Part shown: positions 29,318 to 38,678 of the stretch, piece by piece
Position numbering within the stretch: position 1 is the stretch's first letter
Layout of the letters: each line of letters opens with the position of its first letter
Assembly: GCA_903881565.1 (NCBI GenBank)
Contig: CAIRTR010000220.1
Coordinates: 1 to 39,449 of the forward strand
DNA length: 39,449 nucleotides
Source of the DNA: Oligoflexia bacterium
GTDB taxonomy: Bacteria; Bdellovibrionota; UBA1018
Reading direction: 5' to 3'
Notes under the pieces: generated by a model
Seen by the model: only the letters and a program-made list of their open reading frames with translations
Databases searched by the model: none
Told to the model about the DNA's origin: nothing
Translations under genes and position numbers: made by a program

Positions 29318-30128
29318 ATGTCCAATACTACGCTCGCCCACCAAATCCACATTCGTGCGCTGGAACTCAGTGCCACTTACAAAAAAACTGAAGGGGATCT
29401 GCTCGAGGTCCTCGAACAAGTCGATCGGCATCGTATTTATCTCAAGCACGGGCACTCATGCCTTTTTCTTTATGTCGTGCGTGAGTTGGGACTCTCCGAG
29501 AGCGTGGCGTATAACCTCATCACGGTCTGCCGCAAAGCGCGTGAAGTGCCCGAACTCAGAGCCCTCATTGGCCAGGGCGCGATCACGCTATCGAATGCCC
29601 GAAAAATTGCGCCTGTTATAACGGTTCAAAACAAAGCCCTGTGGCTGGAAAAAGCGGCGTCGCTCTCTCAACGTGCGCTCGAAAAAGAGATTATAAAGGT
29701 AAGACCGCAAGAAGCCACCCCCGAAGGCGCGAGTTACGTCACTGAGGATCGCGTTCGCCTGGAAGTGGGGCTCTTTGAAACGGACATGCTAAACCTGAGG
29801 CGCGTGCAGGATCTTTTGAGTCAGGCGAAGGGAAAGTCTGTGACACTTGAAGAGGTGATTGTACACATGACGGGAGATCATAAAGAAAGGAAAACAGGCA
29901 AAACCTGTAGCGATACAGGCGAATCTTCTCCATCAAGTGCGGCTGCGGGACCAGGGTAGGTGTACACACACCCCCAAAAAAGGGCAGCGCTGCAATCAGA
30001 GCCGTTTTATTGAAATCCATCATAAAATCCCCGTCAGCCAAGGAGGACAAAACACGCTGGAAAACCTCACAACCCTATGTCGTTTGCACCACGATTGGAT
30101 TCATGAGGGGAAGCCTCAAAAGATTTGA
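29318..30128 (+). pseudogene. HNH endonuclease family gene split by a frameshift
   Basis: The first frame (29318-29959) encodes a helical region (RALELSATYKKTEGDLLEVL, then YVVRELGLSESVAYNLITVC) and ends in a low-complexity tail and stop. The next frame continues, without its own ribosome site, as HQVRLRDQGRCTH, then IEIHHKIPVSQGGQNTLENL and CRLHHDWIHEG to 30128, which is an HNH nuclease domain with its Cys and His metal ligands. Joined, the two give a normal HNH endonuclease of a type common in bdellovibrio-like genomes. The shift falls near 29880-29897, in A-rich sequence, so a sequencing error, a real mutation or programmed frameshifting are all possible. AAAGGAAAA precedes the ATG. Confidence 0.75.
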
Positions 30129-30209
30129 CAAATACGCTGATTCCCAACAAGATCTGACGCAAGCCGCCGGCTCAAAGGGGGCTAATGTCATTTTCTGGGG
30201 GATCGTCAC

Positions 30210-31070
30210 ATGTTCAAATTCCGCATTATAACTTTCGCAATCTTGATCTCGCTACTCGCTGGGCTAAGCGGGTGCCTCAAGAACTCTGGCCCCTGGACTC
30301 ACGGACTCGCCTTTGATCGCGTCCTGATCATCGTACTTGAAAACACGGACTACAGCGCTGCTAGCGCCGATCCCTATCTGAGTTCCCTGGCCGCCCAAGG
30401 CGCTTCTTTTTCTAATTTTCGCGGAAACTTTCATCCTTCTTACGCTAACTATCTTGCGATGGTTGGAGGAAAATATTTTGGTACCGTTTTCGACAAGCAA
30501 AAAGATATCGATGCACCGACCATTGCCGATCTGCTTGAGGCCAGGGGCCTCACTTGGAAAAACTACGCGCAAGACTATCCCGGAAATTGTTTTTTAGACG
30601 CGTCTCAGGGCAATTATGCTCGTAAGCATGTGCCATTTTTGAGTTTCAAAAACATTCAAACCTCGCCCGCTCGTTGCGCAAACGTCGTCTCAGCCGATCA
30701 GTTTCCAATCGATGTAAGTGAAGGCAAAGTCCCCAATTATGCCTTCTATTCACCTAATCTCATCAACGATGCCCACGACACGGACCTTGCAACCGCTTCA
30801 AGTTGGCTTAAAGGTTTTTTAGAACCGTTATTGAACGATGAGAAATTCATGGAGCGCACTCTCATTGAGATCACTTTTGACGAATCGAAGACTTACCTCA
30901 ACAATCATATCTACACTGTTTTTCTGGGGCCCATGGTAAAACCGGGCTTTATTGAAACCGCGAAAACCAGCCATTATTCTGTTTTGCGGACCTTTGAAGA
31001 AAATTTTGGGATCGGAAATTTGGGTAACGAAGACAAAGAAGCTTCACCGATTCAGACGATCTGGAAGTAA
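30210..31070 (+). CDS. Lipoprotein of the phosphoesterase (acid phosphatase-like) family
   Basis: A 286-residue lipoprotein (lipobox LSGC, Cys near residue 22). The mature part opens with FDRVLIIVLENTDYSA and has FHPSYANYLAMVGGKYFG and ITFDESKTYLNNHIYTVF, which fit the phosphoesterase family that includes acid phosphatase AcpA and phospholipase C-like enzymes. Likely metal ligands are E48/N49-type residues at the start and the D-E of FDES. A GGGGGAT site precedes the ATG. It would act at the cell surface or periplasm, hydrolysing phosphate esters. The exact substrate is unknown. Confidence 0.75.
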   Translation: MFKFRIITFAILISLLAGLSGCLKNSGPWTHGLAFDRVLIIVLENTDYSAASADPYLSSLAAQGASFSNFRGNFHPSYANYLAMVGGKYFGTVFDKQKDIDAPTIADLLEARGLTWKNYAQDYPGNCFLDASQGNYARKHVPFLSFKNIQTSPARCANVVSADQFPIDVSEGKVPNYAFYSPNLINDAHDTDLATASSWLKGFLEPLLNDEKFMERTLIEITFDESKTYLNNHIYTVFLGPMVKPGFIETAKTSHYSVLRTFEENFGIGNLGNEDKEASPIQTIWK

Positions 31071-31127
31071 AAAGAAGTAAAAAGAAAACTTCAGGTCGCC
31101 CGTCAAAAAACCGATACGCCTTTTAGA

Positions 31128-32213
31128 ATGAAGTGGCTGTTTATTTTGCTCGCCGCCCTGCAGCCGCTTATAGCCTTGGCGCAAGATTGTGACCCTCATA
31201 CTCAGCTCGATAAGCAAAACGCTGCAATGCTCACCGCAGCCTCTAAAATCGATATAGAGTGGAAGCCTTCGGACTGTCAAATTAAGCCCGATCCCGGAAA
31301 TGTGCAAATTGAAGGCAGCGTTCCGGAAACCCAGTATCAGTTAAGCGGAAATATTTGCTATGATACGCGCTGTTTTGCTGTCGATCCGAAAATAGATGTG
31401 CATCTTAAAGAAACGATTCAAGAGTCAATGAGTTGCATCAAAAACCTAACCTCGGAGAAGTTACAGAGGCTTGTTGAAAAGAAGATTCGTGGCAAGGACC
31501 TGGCGTCGGATGAGATCGAACAAATTCGACAATCAGTTCCGGCGAGAACCGCTCTTCAACTTCAGGCTATTAACCGGCTGGATTCACGATTTGCCGATGT
31601 TTTTAATGAGAATGGGCAAAACTGGGCAGCGGTCATTCCTCCTGTCATGCGGGTTACGAACGCGGATAAAGCGTTTATAAAGAACTCCCTTCAAGATCCC
31701 TCTCCCTTGAGGATCTCCTGCTTTCCGCTTGGTACTAAATTTAGTTATTCGCGAAAATTAGGCAAAGTGTTCATCACGGAACCCATCGAGGTTCTTCCCA
31801 CTTTTGGAACCGCGGCCGAAGCCTCCAGCCCTGGAATGCCGCTCTGGCCATCGATTAATCTTCATCCTGTCGGCTATTCCATGAAGAGCGGGTCACCCCC
31901 AGCCATCAAGTCGATCTTGCTTCATGAGATGATGCACCTTCTGGGGTATAACCATCGTGATCTCCAATCGGCAGAACCCGAAACGCACGCGACGCTTCCC
32001 TTGTTTTCTGCCTGTCAAGTTTGCTGTTTCCCAGAGGGCCTCAAAGAGCGGCAGCGTATTCGCCCGGTCTGCAATACGAAGGGGAAGGGGAGTCTCCAAG
32101 CGATGGCCTGCAGTCTGTGCGCAGGCGAGAAAACGGTGCCGGAGTTTCGGAAAATCGAGCAGAGTTATGAAGAAATGATGGGGCAGTGTTACATCATCGG
32201 AAATTCGTTGTGA
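31128..32213 (+). CDS. Exported metzincin-like zinc protease
   Basis: A 361-residue exported protein with a signal peptide ending near residue 18 (IALAQDC). Residues 266-276 read HEMMHLLGYNH, the full HExxHxxGxxH zinc motif of metzincins, with H266, H270 and H276 as ligands and E267 catalytic. The protein has many Cys, including a C-terminal cluster, consistent with disulfides outside the cytoplasm. I see no further family domain. It could degrade host, prey or matrix proteins or process surface proteins. No strong ribosome site is visible before the ATG. Confidence 0.75.
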   Translation: MKWLFILLAALQPLIALAQDCDPHTQLDKQNAAMLTAASKIDIEWKPSDCQIKPDPGNVQIEGSVPETQYQLSGNICYDTRCFAVDPKIDVHLKETIQESMSCIKNLTSEKLQRLVEKKIRGKDLASDEIEQIRQSVPARTALQLQAINRLDSRFADVFNENGQNWAAVIPPVMRVTNADKAFIKNSLQDPSPLRISCFPLGTKFSYSRKLGKVFITEPIEVLPTFGTAAEASSPGMPLWPSINLHPVGYSMKSGSPPAIKSILLHEMMHLLGYNHRDLQSAEPETHATLPLFSACQVCCFPEGLKERQRIRPVCNTKGKGSLQAMACSLCAGEKTVPEFRKIEQSYEEMMGQCYIIGNSL

Positions 32214-32276
32214 CCGTTTCCTCTTGGTCAATAGTTTGACTCTCATGCTGGCGTTTCATTGTTCCGATACGCTGAT

Positions 32277-33872
32277 GTGAAGCGCACTTCAAAACTCACA
32301 ACAAAATCGAGCCTTTTTGCGATAGCAGTTCTGCTCGCCATTGCCTCTCCCTTCGGATTGCGCGCTGAAATTACCCCTGATAAAACCGACAAAACAGACA
32401 AATACGCCGAGAGCCGCGAAGCGCTGGTACCGGACTATGCAAATAACTTCTCCCCTGCGGTGCGAGCCGAACAAAATCGAATTTTGGACGAAGTTTTATC
32501 CCACGGAAAATCCGCAGCGCAACCCCGGATTGTGTATTCAAGTGGAGGAACCGGTTCCGGCAAATCCCGTGTCCTAAGAATGTTGCAAGAGCAGGGCCTT
32601 ATCCCCAAAAGCGACTTCCTGGTGATTGATCCTGACGCCATTAAGGAACTCATGCCGCTCTACCATCACGGCCTCAAAGCAGGGGATGGCGGAGCGGCTG
32701 ATTCGGTTCACGAAGAGTCGGCTTATCTCTCTCGTGTCGCCTTCATCGAAGCCTTAAAAATGCGCAAAAACATTATCCTGGATACGACTTTAGCTAAGAC
32801 CGACTTTTTCATACGGTTGATGCAAAAAGTGAGGAAAGAGTTCCCCGAGTACGCCCAAACCATCCTGATGGTCGAAACTCACGCCACAATCGCCCAATTA
32901 AGAACTATGCAGAGGGCTCAGGAAACCGGACGGCATGTGGCCGACCAGGTGGACTCTGTCATCACGGTTGAAAACAACGTCCATCCGGTTCTCAAATCGA
33001 TTCAGCTTGGGAGTGAAATTCAATATTTTTTACAACAAGGTACTCGTGTGCCGATTCCGAGTGGGCCGGTGAGGGAGGCCTTAAGCATTCGGGGGCCACC
33101 TCCTGATCCTTACCTGAAACACGTTGTTTTTGATCTGGATTGGACCCTTCTTTATGATGTGACGGGCACCCCCGCCAGCCATTCACCCAAAGCCATAAGC
33201 GCTTCGGGTCATACCTATCGCGTCTCCGATCATACGACGGAGGTGATTGAGGATCTGATAAAAGATCCCAACGTTCGCGTTTCATTTTTCAGTGCGGCAA
33301 GTGATGTGCGCAATGTTTCTGTCTTAAAGCAAATCAAGCTACGAGACGGACGAAGCTTGTATGATGTTGCCTACCGGGTGCTTTCCAGCCCGCAGATGGT
33401 TGATACGGTGCCTGAAGAAGCCAGGAAGAGTCTCAAATATTCGGAACGGTTCAAAAAGGATCTGAGTCGGATCTCACCCCATATTGAGAACGTCATTATT
33501 TTTGAAGATATCCCGACTTTTACGATGCCCAATCAACGAAGGAACGTTTTGTTTCTCGGGAAAACCTACCGTGACTATGATACCTACGCAGAGGCTGAGG
33601 CGTTTCGCAAAGCAAACCCGAGTGATCTTTTTACCCCTCCAGATCAGGCCGAATATCATCGCGAGCGTAACAAGATTGTCCGCGGCTACAACATTGTCAA
33701 AGAAGCTCTTGCAGAAGGAGATGCCTCCGGTGTGCCTTTTTCAGAGCGAGTAGCCAGGCGCTTGAGCGAGCCGGTTGAGGATCATATCGCGCGCGGCCTT
33801 GTTCGTCTAAAGCATTCGGGCTGCGGGCGAGGAGCGATGCGAGAGGCTCTGGAGTCGCTCCTCGCAAAGTAG
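32277..33872 (+). CDS. Exported zeta-toxin-like kinase fused to a HAD-like domain
   Basis: A 531-residue protein. A GTG at 32277 gives a typical signal peptide (basic start, then LFAIAVLLAIASPFGLRAE); a TTG at 32259 is an alternative. Residues about 55-255 resemble zeta-toxin or polynucleotide-kinase-like ATPases: P-loop GGTGSGKS near 90-97, VIDPDAIKELMP, and NIILDTTLA. Residues about 280-430 look like a HAD-superfamily phosphatase with the DxD motif (VFDLDWTLLYD) and a motif II-like FFSAASD, as in kinase-phosphatase fusions. Zeta toxins phosphorylate UDP-GlcNAc and normally stay in the cytoplasm; a signal peptide on an ATP-dependent kinase is unusual. No antitoxin gene is adjacent. Function unknown. 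Confidence 0.7.
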   Translation: MKRTSKLTTKSSLFAIAVLLAIASPFGLRAEITPDKTDKTDKYAESREALVPDYANNFSPAVRAEQNRILDEVLSHGKSAAQPRIVYSSGGTGSGKSRVLRMLQEQGLIPKSDFLVIDPDAIKELMPLYHHGLKAGDGGAADSVHEESAYLSRVAFIEALKMRKNIILDTTLAKTDFFIRLMQKVRKEFPEYAQTILMVETHATIAQLRTMQRAQETGRHVADQVDSVITVENNVHPVLKSIQLGSEIQYFLQQGTRVPIPSGPVREALSIRGPPPDPYLKHVVFDLDWTLLYDVTGTPASHSPKAISASGHTYRVSDHTTEVIEDLIKDPNVRVSFFSAASDVRNVSVLKQIKLRDGRSLYDVAYRVLSSPQMVDTVPEEARKSLKYSERFKKDLSRISPHIENVIIFEDIPTFTMPNQRRNVLFLGKTYRDYDTYAEAEAFRKANPSDLFTPPDQAEYHRERNKIVRGYNIVKEALAEGDASGVPFSERVARRLSEPVEDHIARGLVRLKHSGCGRGAMREALESLLAK

Positions 33873-33951
33873 GGATGGCGCTATTTTCGGATATGTTAAT
33901 ATGGCGTTGCCCATCTTGGGCGTCTTTGATCCCGGCTTACGAGATTCGGGT

Positions 33952-35016
33952 CTACTCGTTTTTGGGCTCAAGGTTAGTCGCTAGAAAAGTTTTCACGTAG
34001 TTCTCGTATTCGGCAGATTTATTTTTGAGGACCAGCGCCGTTTTTTTGACCACTTCTGCAATGCGCGTGTGCATCGCCGCGATTTCTGGGATCTCGGGAT
34101 CAGTCGGGTGTTTAGCTTTGAGCAGGTCCAAGTTGAGGACGGCAATCGCCAAGGGATTGTTGATCTGATGATTGTACATCTCGATCATGGCGTGAACTAC
34201 ACCCATTTCTCGGCCTCTTGCCAAGGTTTCTGCTTGACGGGATATGGTGAGTTGAGTCTGAATTCGGTGGGCCGCCACATCGAATTGAATCGGCTTGGTG
34301 ATGTAGTCATTTGCGCGAAAGCTGAGCGACTCCACTACATCCGAGCCATCCGATTTTGAGCTTACCATGATGACCGGTAACGCCACTTCTGAGTACTTGC
34401 TGCGAATCAGCTGTAGGGCTTGATTGCCGCCCATATCAGGCATCAGGTTGTCGAGCAAAATCAGATGAGGGTGTTCGGCGGCGATCGTCTCGAGGCAAGA
34501 TACGGCGCTACTTAATGCAACGACCTCAAATCCGCTCTTCGTCAGCATCGCTGACAATAATTCTCGGTCTACTTGATTGTCGTCTATAATAAGGGCTTTA
34601 GCCTTATTGTGGTTCGCTCCGGCAGATGCTTTTTGTTTAGATACTTCAGTGAGAACCTCTCGAATTTGAGCCGCATTAAACGGCTTGCCGACAAAACCAT
34701 CAACTCCGCAATCAAAAGCGAGGGCCCTTTGCTCGTCTGCCACTTCAGCCGTCAACATCACGACGGGGATTTTCGAGAGTTTTTCATCCGCTCTAATTTT
34801 TCTCAGGAGTTCAAGCCCATTCATTTCGGGCATCATCCAATCGCAAAGAATAGCGTCAAAACCATGACCGCCCTTTTGCAGCTCCTCCCAGGCGAGGACA
34901 CCGTTCGCCGCTGCCACCACGTTTTTAAAGCCTAATTGCTGCAAAATCATCAAAAGCAACGCGCGCATGGAGGCGCTGTCTTCAACGACGAGAAATTTAG
35001 AATCGGGTGCAAACAT
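33952..35016 (-). CDS. Dual-receiver protein with histidine-containing C-terminal region
   Basis: A 354-residue protein. Receiver 1 (about 5-125) has the phospho-acceptor Asp in LCDWMMPEMNG, and receiver 2 (about 138-255) has it in LLDNLMPDMGG. The C-terminal part (about 270-340) is helical with YNHQINNPLAI, which resembles the HisKA H-box (H-x-x-N-P), but no ATPase domain follows. It may pass phosphate between a kinase and other receivers, or dimerise with one. It is divergent from the kinase gene at 35112, with 95 bases between, which suggests joint action. Confidence 0.8.
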   Translation of the reverse strand: MFAPDSKFLVVEDSASMRALLLMILQQLGFKNVVAAANGVLAWEELQKGGHGFDAILCDWMMPEMNGLELLRKIRADEKLSKIPVVMLTAEVADEQRALAFDCGVDGFVGKPFNAAQIREVLTEVSKQKASAGANHNKAKALIIDDNQVDRELLSAMLTKSGFEVVALSSAVSCLETIAAEHPHLILLDNLMPDMGGNQALQLIRSKYSEVALPVIMVSSKSDGSDVVESLSFRANDYITKPIQFDVAAHRIQTQLTISRQAETLARGREMGVVHAMIEMYNHQINNPLAIAVLNLDLLKAKHPTDPEIPEIAAMHTRIAEVVKKTALVLKNKSAEYENYVKTFLATNLEPKNE

Positions 35017-35111
35017 AAAGCGGGACCCTCATCCTCAATGATATAGGGAGAACCCCTAAAGAGAAACTTCCAAATGCCGAAAAGGCTAATGAGGATGAAG
35101 CCATTCAGCTT

Positions 35112-36281
35112 ATGACCAATAGCGAAAACAAAGACCTTGAAGTGCTCCTGAATGACCTCGGTTTCCCTATAGACAAACTCCACAAATTTGTGGTGGACGG
35201 CATGTCCGAGGGGATCTGGGTGACGAACGCCGAAGGCAACACGGTTTACGCCAATAGCAATTTTTCAAAAATGCTCAAAACGCCCCTCAACGAACTCTCT
35301 CAAAAACATTTGGTCGAAGTCATTTTGTTTGATGACAAGACCCCGGCCGAGATGTTTCTTAGCCCGACGACCCTGGATGCGCAAAGGCGCGTGGATATTC
35401 AACTCTGTCAGAAGGGCGGCACCGCCCTTTGGGTGATGATGGGAATGAACCCGATGTTTGGCAAGCGCTCCGAGTTCCTGGGTTCGATCTTTATGGTGAT
35501 GGATATCTCAGAAATCAAGAGCGCGGAACTTGCGCTCAAAAAAAATCGAGATCAGCTCTTTGAGACCTCGAAGTTGGCCAGCCTGGGCGAGATGTCTGCC
35601 GGCATGGCCCACGAGATGAATCAACCGATGGCGGGCATCACGCTCGCGGTGGCGACGATCAAGAAACTAAAGGAAAAAAACCTTTTGACGGATGCGGAAC
35701 TGGAGAGTGCCCTCACGGACATTCTGGCCTCCGTTAAACGATGTACCAAAGTGATCAATCACGTGCGCGCGTTTGCGAGGCAGGAAACTCAAAACTTCGC
35801 ACTTATCAATGTCAACGAAACGCTCTCCTCAGCGCTGATGTTAATGAAACAATCGCTGAAACTCTCCGGAATCGAAGTCGTGCAAGACTTAAGTGTGGTT
35901 CTGCCCGAGATCAGCGGAGAACCTTTCCAGCTCGAACAAGTCTGGATCAATTCCTTGTCTAACGCCAAAGATGCACTGGACGAAAGGGCGCTTGCGAGCG
36001 GCGACGTTCACTATCGCAAGAGGCTTGCCATCACCTCAAAAGTCGAGGGGGACACTGTCCTTGTGGAGTTTACGGATAACGGCATTGGGATGTCCGAAGC
36101 CGTGCGGAAGAAAATTTTTCAGCCGTTCTTCACCACGAAAGCGCCCGGAAAAGGTACGGGTTTAGGGATGTCGATCGTGCACGGAATTCTTGAATCCCAT
36201 AAAGCAAGTATCGAAGTCAAAAGTCAGCCGAAGAAGGGAACGACCTTCTCGATCCGGTTACCGGTCCCCACTTCAAAATAG
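35112..36281 (+). CDS. Soluble PAS-domain histidine kinase
   Basis: A 389-residue kinase with no membrane helix. A PAS domain (about 22-140; MSEGIWVTNAEGNTVYAN) is followed by a HisKA domain with the phospho-acceptor His in MAHEMNQPMAG and an ATPase domain with N box (NSLSNAKDALDE), G1 (DNGIGM) and G2 (GKGTGLGMSI). It is complete. Likely partner: the divergent dual-receiver gene. The signal is unknown; a soluble PAS domain could sense redox or a bound ligand. A very similar ATPase region occurs in the partial kinase at the right edge. Confidence 0.88.
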   Translation: MTNSENKDLEVLLNDLGFPIDKLHKFVVDGMSEGIWVTNAEGNTVYANSNFSKMLKTPLNELSQKHLVEVILFDDKTPAEMFLSPTTLDAQRRVDIQLCQKGGTALWVMMGMNPMFGKRSEFLGSIFMVMDISEIKSAELALKKNRDQLFETSKLASLGEMSAGMAHEMNQPMAGITLAVATIKKLKEKNLLTDAELESALTDILASVKRCTKVINHVRAFARQETQNFALINVNETLSSALMLMKQSLKLSGIEVVQDLSVVLPEISGEPFQLEQVWINSLSNAKDALDERALASGDVHYRKRLAITSKVEGDTVLVEFTDNGIGMSEAVRKKIFQPFFTTKAPGKGTGLGMSIVHGILESHKASIEVKSQPKKGTTFSIRLPVPTSK

Positions 36282-36380
36282 CCGGAATGCCGGACTTGCC
36301 CCCAGGGATGATCTTCCATTTTGCATCCAGCCGCAAATGCGAGCTTGGTGAAAAACACCGGACCGCCTATATTAGAAGTA

Positions 36381-38675
36381 ATGCTTAAAGCCAAGGGGAC
36401 GCAAAAATACAGCATCATGTTTAGTCTGATGCTCGGGATTTTGGCAGTGTTTGCGGTGTTCACTTTGTTTTTTGGCGTGCTCCTTGTTGATCATCGAACC
36501 AAGGACTTAATCAAAGCTGCGGACGAAAAGCTCCTGATTGCAGCCGAGCTGACCCGCGAGATCTTTGGGGCGGATTATCATGACCGGATCGTTGATGAAA
36601 AATCGATTTCCAAAAAAGAGTTTGCGGACCTGGTGGCCAGAAACGACGAGCTTTGTCGACGCTTGAATCTACAGTACCTCTGGAGTGTTCTGCTGGTGGG
36701 GGATCGCATCGTTTTTACCTCCGCCACCCATTCGGATGTCCGCAATCCTCAATCGCATGTGGCCTCTTTTTTTGAGCCGCACCAAGACCCCGATGCCTTT
36801 GCGGGGGCGATTCATGCGCTCCTTAAACCCTCGTTCAGTTCTTTTAAGAATGAGTGGGGCGAAGGACGGATGGTCCTTGTTGCTAGAAAAGACGTCCATG
36901 GACGAACTTATATTTTCGGCGCGAGTGTCCAACTGCGCGAGTTCAATAGCTTGATTCTAAGGAGTGTTCTCACGACTGCTGGCATCGCCCTGGCGATCTT
37001 CGGGGTGGCGTGCCTGCTGGTGCTGCTCTGGGTGCGTTCCTTGACGGCTCCGATTGCGCTGTTAACTTTGGCCGCTCAGCGGATTGCCGAAGGGGATCTC
37101 GATGGCCCCATGCCTTCTGCTAGTACGCGCGAGATTTTGGCCCTTTCGGACTCCTTTAACGAAATGCGAAAACGTCTCAAAGAGACCCTGGGTCGCGTGG
37201 TGGAGAGCGAACGGCATTTGCGCACCGTGATCCTGGCAAGCCCCATCGCTTTGTGGGAGATCGATCGAGACGCAACCTTGCTTCTGGCAGAAGGTCGGGC
37301 ATTTGCGCAGCTCGGGCTGAAGTTGGGAGATGGGGTAGGGCAGTCCCTATTTGAGTTGCATAACGACAACGCGGAGGTTCTTGCAAGTATCTCTCGTGGC
37401 CTCGCGGGGAAAGAGTTTAGTGACGAATGCTATCTGAGGGGGCGTTATTGGATCAACCATTACGTTCCTATTCGTGACCCTAAAGGAGAAGTCTCAGGGC
37501 TCGTTGGGGTCTCTGTGGACATCAGTGAACGAAAAAGTGCCGAGATTGCGCTGAAAAAGACCACAGAGCAATACGCCCTTCTCTTCGGGACAATGCAACA
37601 AGGGGTGGTGTTTCAAGAACAAGAGGGGCCGATCAGCTCCATGAACCCGGCTGCGGTCGGTATTCTCGGGTTCAGTCCAGCAGAGTTCTTGGGCAAAACT
37701 TCGGAGAATCTGGAAACGGTTACTCGCAAAGAAAACGGCGAGCCGTTTCCGGGGGCTGAGCATCCGTCGATGGTCGCCCTTAAAACGGGAAAAGTTGTGC
37801 GTGACGTCGTCATGCAAGTCTATAATCCGCGTGTAAAAGAGTATCGGTGGATCAATGTGACCGCCGTTCCTCTTTTCTTGGAGCAAGCGAAGGTCCCTCA
37901 TCAAGTCTTCACGGTTTTTAGCGATATCACGGCAAGAGTTTTGATGGAACAGGAACTGCGAATCGCCCAAGAAACCTCTGAACAAGCCTATCGCGCCAAG
38001 AGCCAGTTCTTGGATATCGCGGCCCATGAGTTGCGGACGCCGGTTACCGCGATGTCGCTCTTGCTGCAATTGGCCCAAAAACAGTTTGATCAAGGCCGCG
38101 CGGTGGAGGCTCCTATCTTGCTGCAGCTTTCCCGGCAGATGGATCGTCTTGCTTGTCTTGTCGTTGATTTGTTGGATGTCTCGCGCCTTGAGCGCGGCAG
38201 CGTAACATTAAGGAGAGAACCTACTGATCTGATCGCCTTGGTGAGTGAGTCGCTGAATACTTTTGCGCTGCTTGCGCCCACTCGGCCCATCGCATTCGTA
38301 AAACCCGCGCAGCCTCTCAAAATTGAGCTCGACCCTGTACGAATCAGTCAGGTGCTTTCCAATCTTCTTGAAAACGCGATCCGATACACTAAAGAGAATG
38401 TGGCAATTGAGGTGTCTCTCGAAACTAACGAAGAGCGAATTCGGGTGTCCGTAAAAGATCACGGCGCGGGGATTTCAGAAAAAGAGCAAGCTGAGCTTTT
38501 TAAACCCATGTTTAGGGGCGTTTCGGATGAAGTGGTGCGCTCCAGTGGTCTGGGGCTTGGTCTGTTTGTTTGTCGGGAGGTCATGAGACTTCACGGGGGG
38601 ACGATCGGGGTGAGCAGCAGAATGGGCCAAGGCAGTATCTTTTATTTTGAATTGCCAAGAAAGGGTCACGGCTAA
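36381..38675 (+). CDS. Membrane sensor histidine kinase (HAMP-PAS-PAS-HisKA)
   Basis: A 764-residue kinase. Two helices (about 12-37 and 193-217) flank an extracytoplasmic sensor domain; HAMP follows (about 220-270), then two PAS regions (about 285-400 and 410-535), a HisKA domain with the His in DIAAHELRTPVTAM and an ATPase domain with NLLENAIRYTKEN, DHGAGIS and GLGLGLFVC. The ATG at 36381 is chosen since it starts just before a good first helix; a TTG 60 bases earlier is possible. The next gene, three bases downstream, is a receiver, so the pair is probably a cognate system. Confidence 0.87.
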   Translation: MLKAKGTQKYSIMFSLMLGILAVFAVFTLFFGVLLVDHRTKDLIKAADEKLLIAAELTREIFGADYHDRIVDEKSISKKEFADLVARNDELCRRLNLQYLWSVLLVGDRIVFTSATHSDVRNPQSHVASFFEPHQDPDAFAGAIHALLKPSFSSFKNEWGEGRMVLVARKDVHGRTYIFGASVQLREFNSLILRSVLTTAGIALAIFGVACLLVLLWVRSLTAPIALLTLAAQRIAEGDLDGPMPSASTREILALSDSFNEMRKRLKETLGRVVESERHLRTVILASPIALWEIDRDATLLLAEGRAFAQLGLKLGDGVGQSLFELHNDNAEVLASISRGLAGKEFSDECYLRGRYWINHYVPIRDPKGEVSGLVGVSVDISERKSAEIALKKTTEQYALLFGTMQQGVVFQEQEGPISSMNPAAVGILGFSPAEFLGKTSENLETVTRKENGEPFPGAEHPSMVALKTGKVVRDVVMQVYNPRVKEYRWINVTAVPLFLEQAKVPHQVFTVFSDITARVLMEQELRIAQETSEQAYRAKSQFLDIAAHELRTPVTAMSLLLQLAQKQFDQGRAVEAPILLQLSRQMDRLACLVVDLLDVSRLERGSVTLRREPTDLIALVSESLNTFALLAPTRPIAFVKPAQPLKIELDPVRISQVLSNLLENAIRYTKENVAIEVSLETNEERIRVSVKDHGAGISEKEQAELFKPMFRGVSDEVVRSSGLGLGLFVCREVMRLHGGTIGVSSRMGQGSIFYFELPRKGHG

Positions 38676-38678
38676 GGG

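Noticed and set aside
33873-33951. GCCCA-TCT-TGGGC hairpin as a terminator between convergent genes
   Set aside because: The stem is short and neither side is followed by a run of T, so I did not list it as a feature.
37494-38093. A 199-codon minus-strand frame inside the large sensor kinase
   Set aside because: Antisense to a kinase with all its motifs; no recognisable domain of its own.
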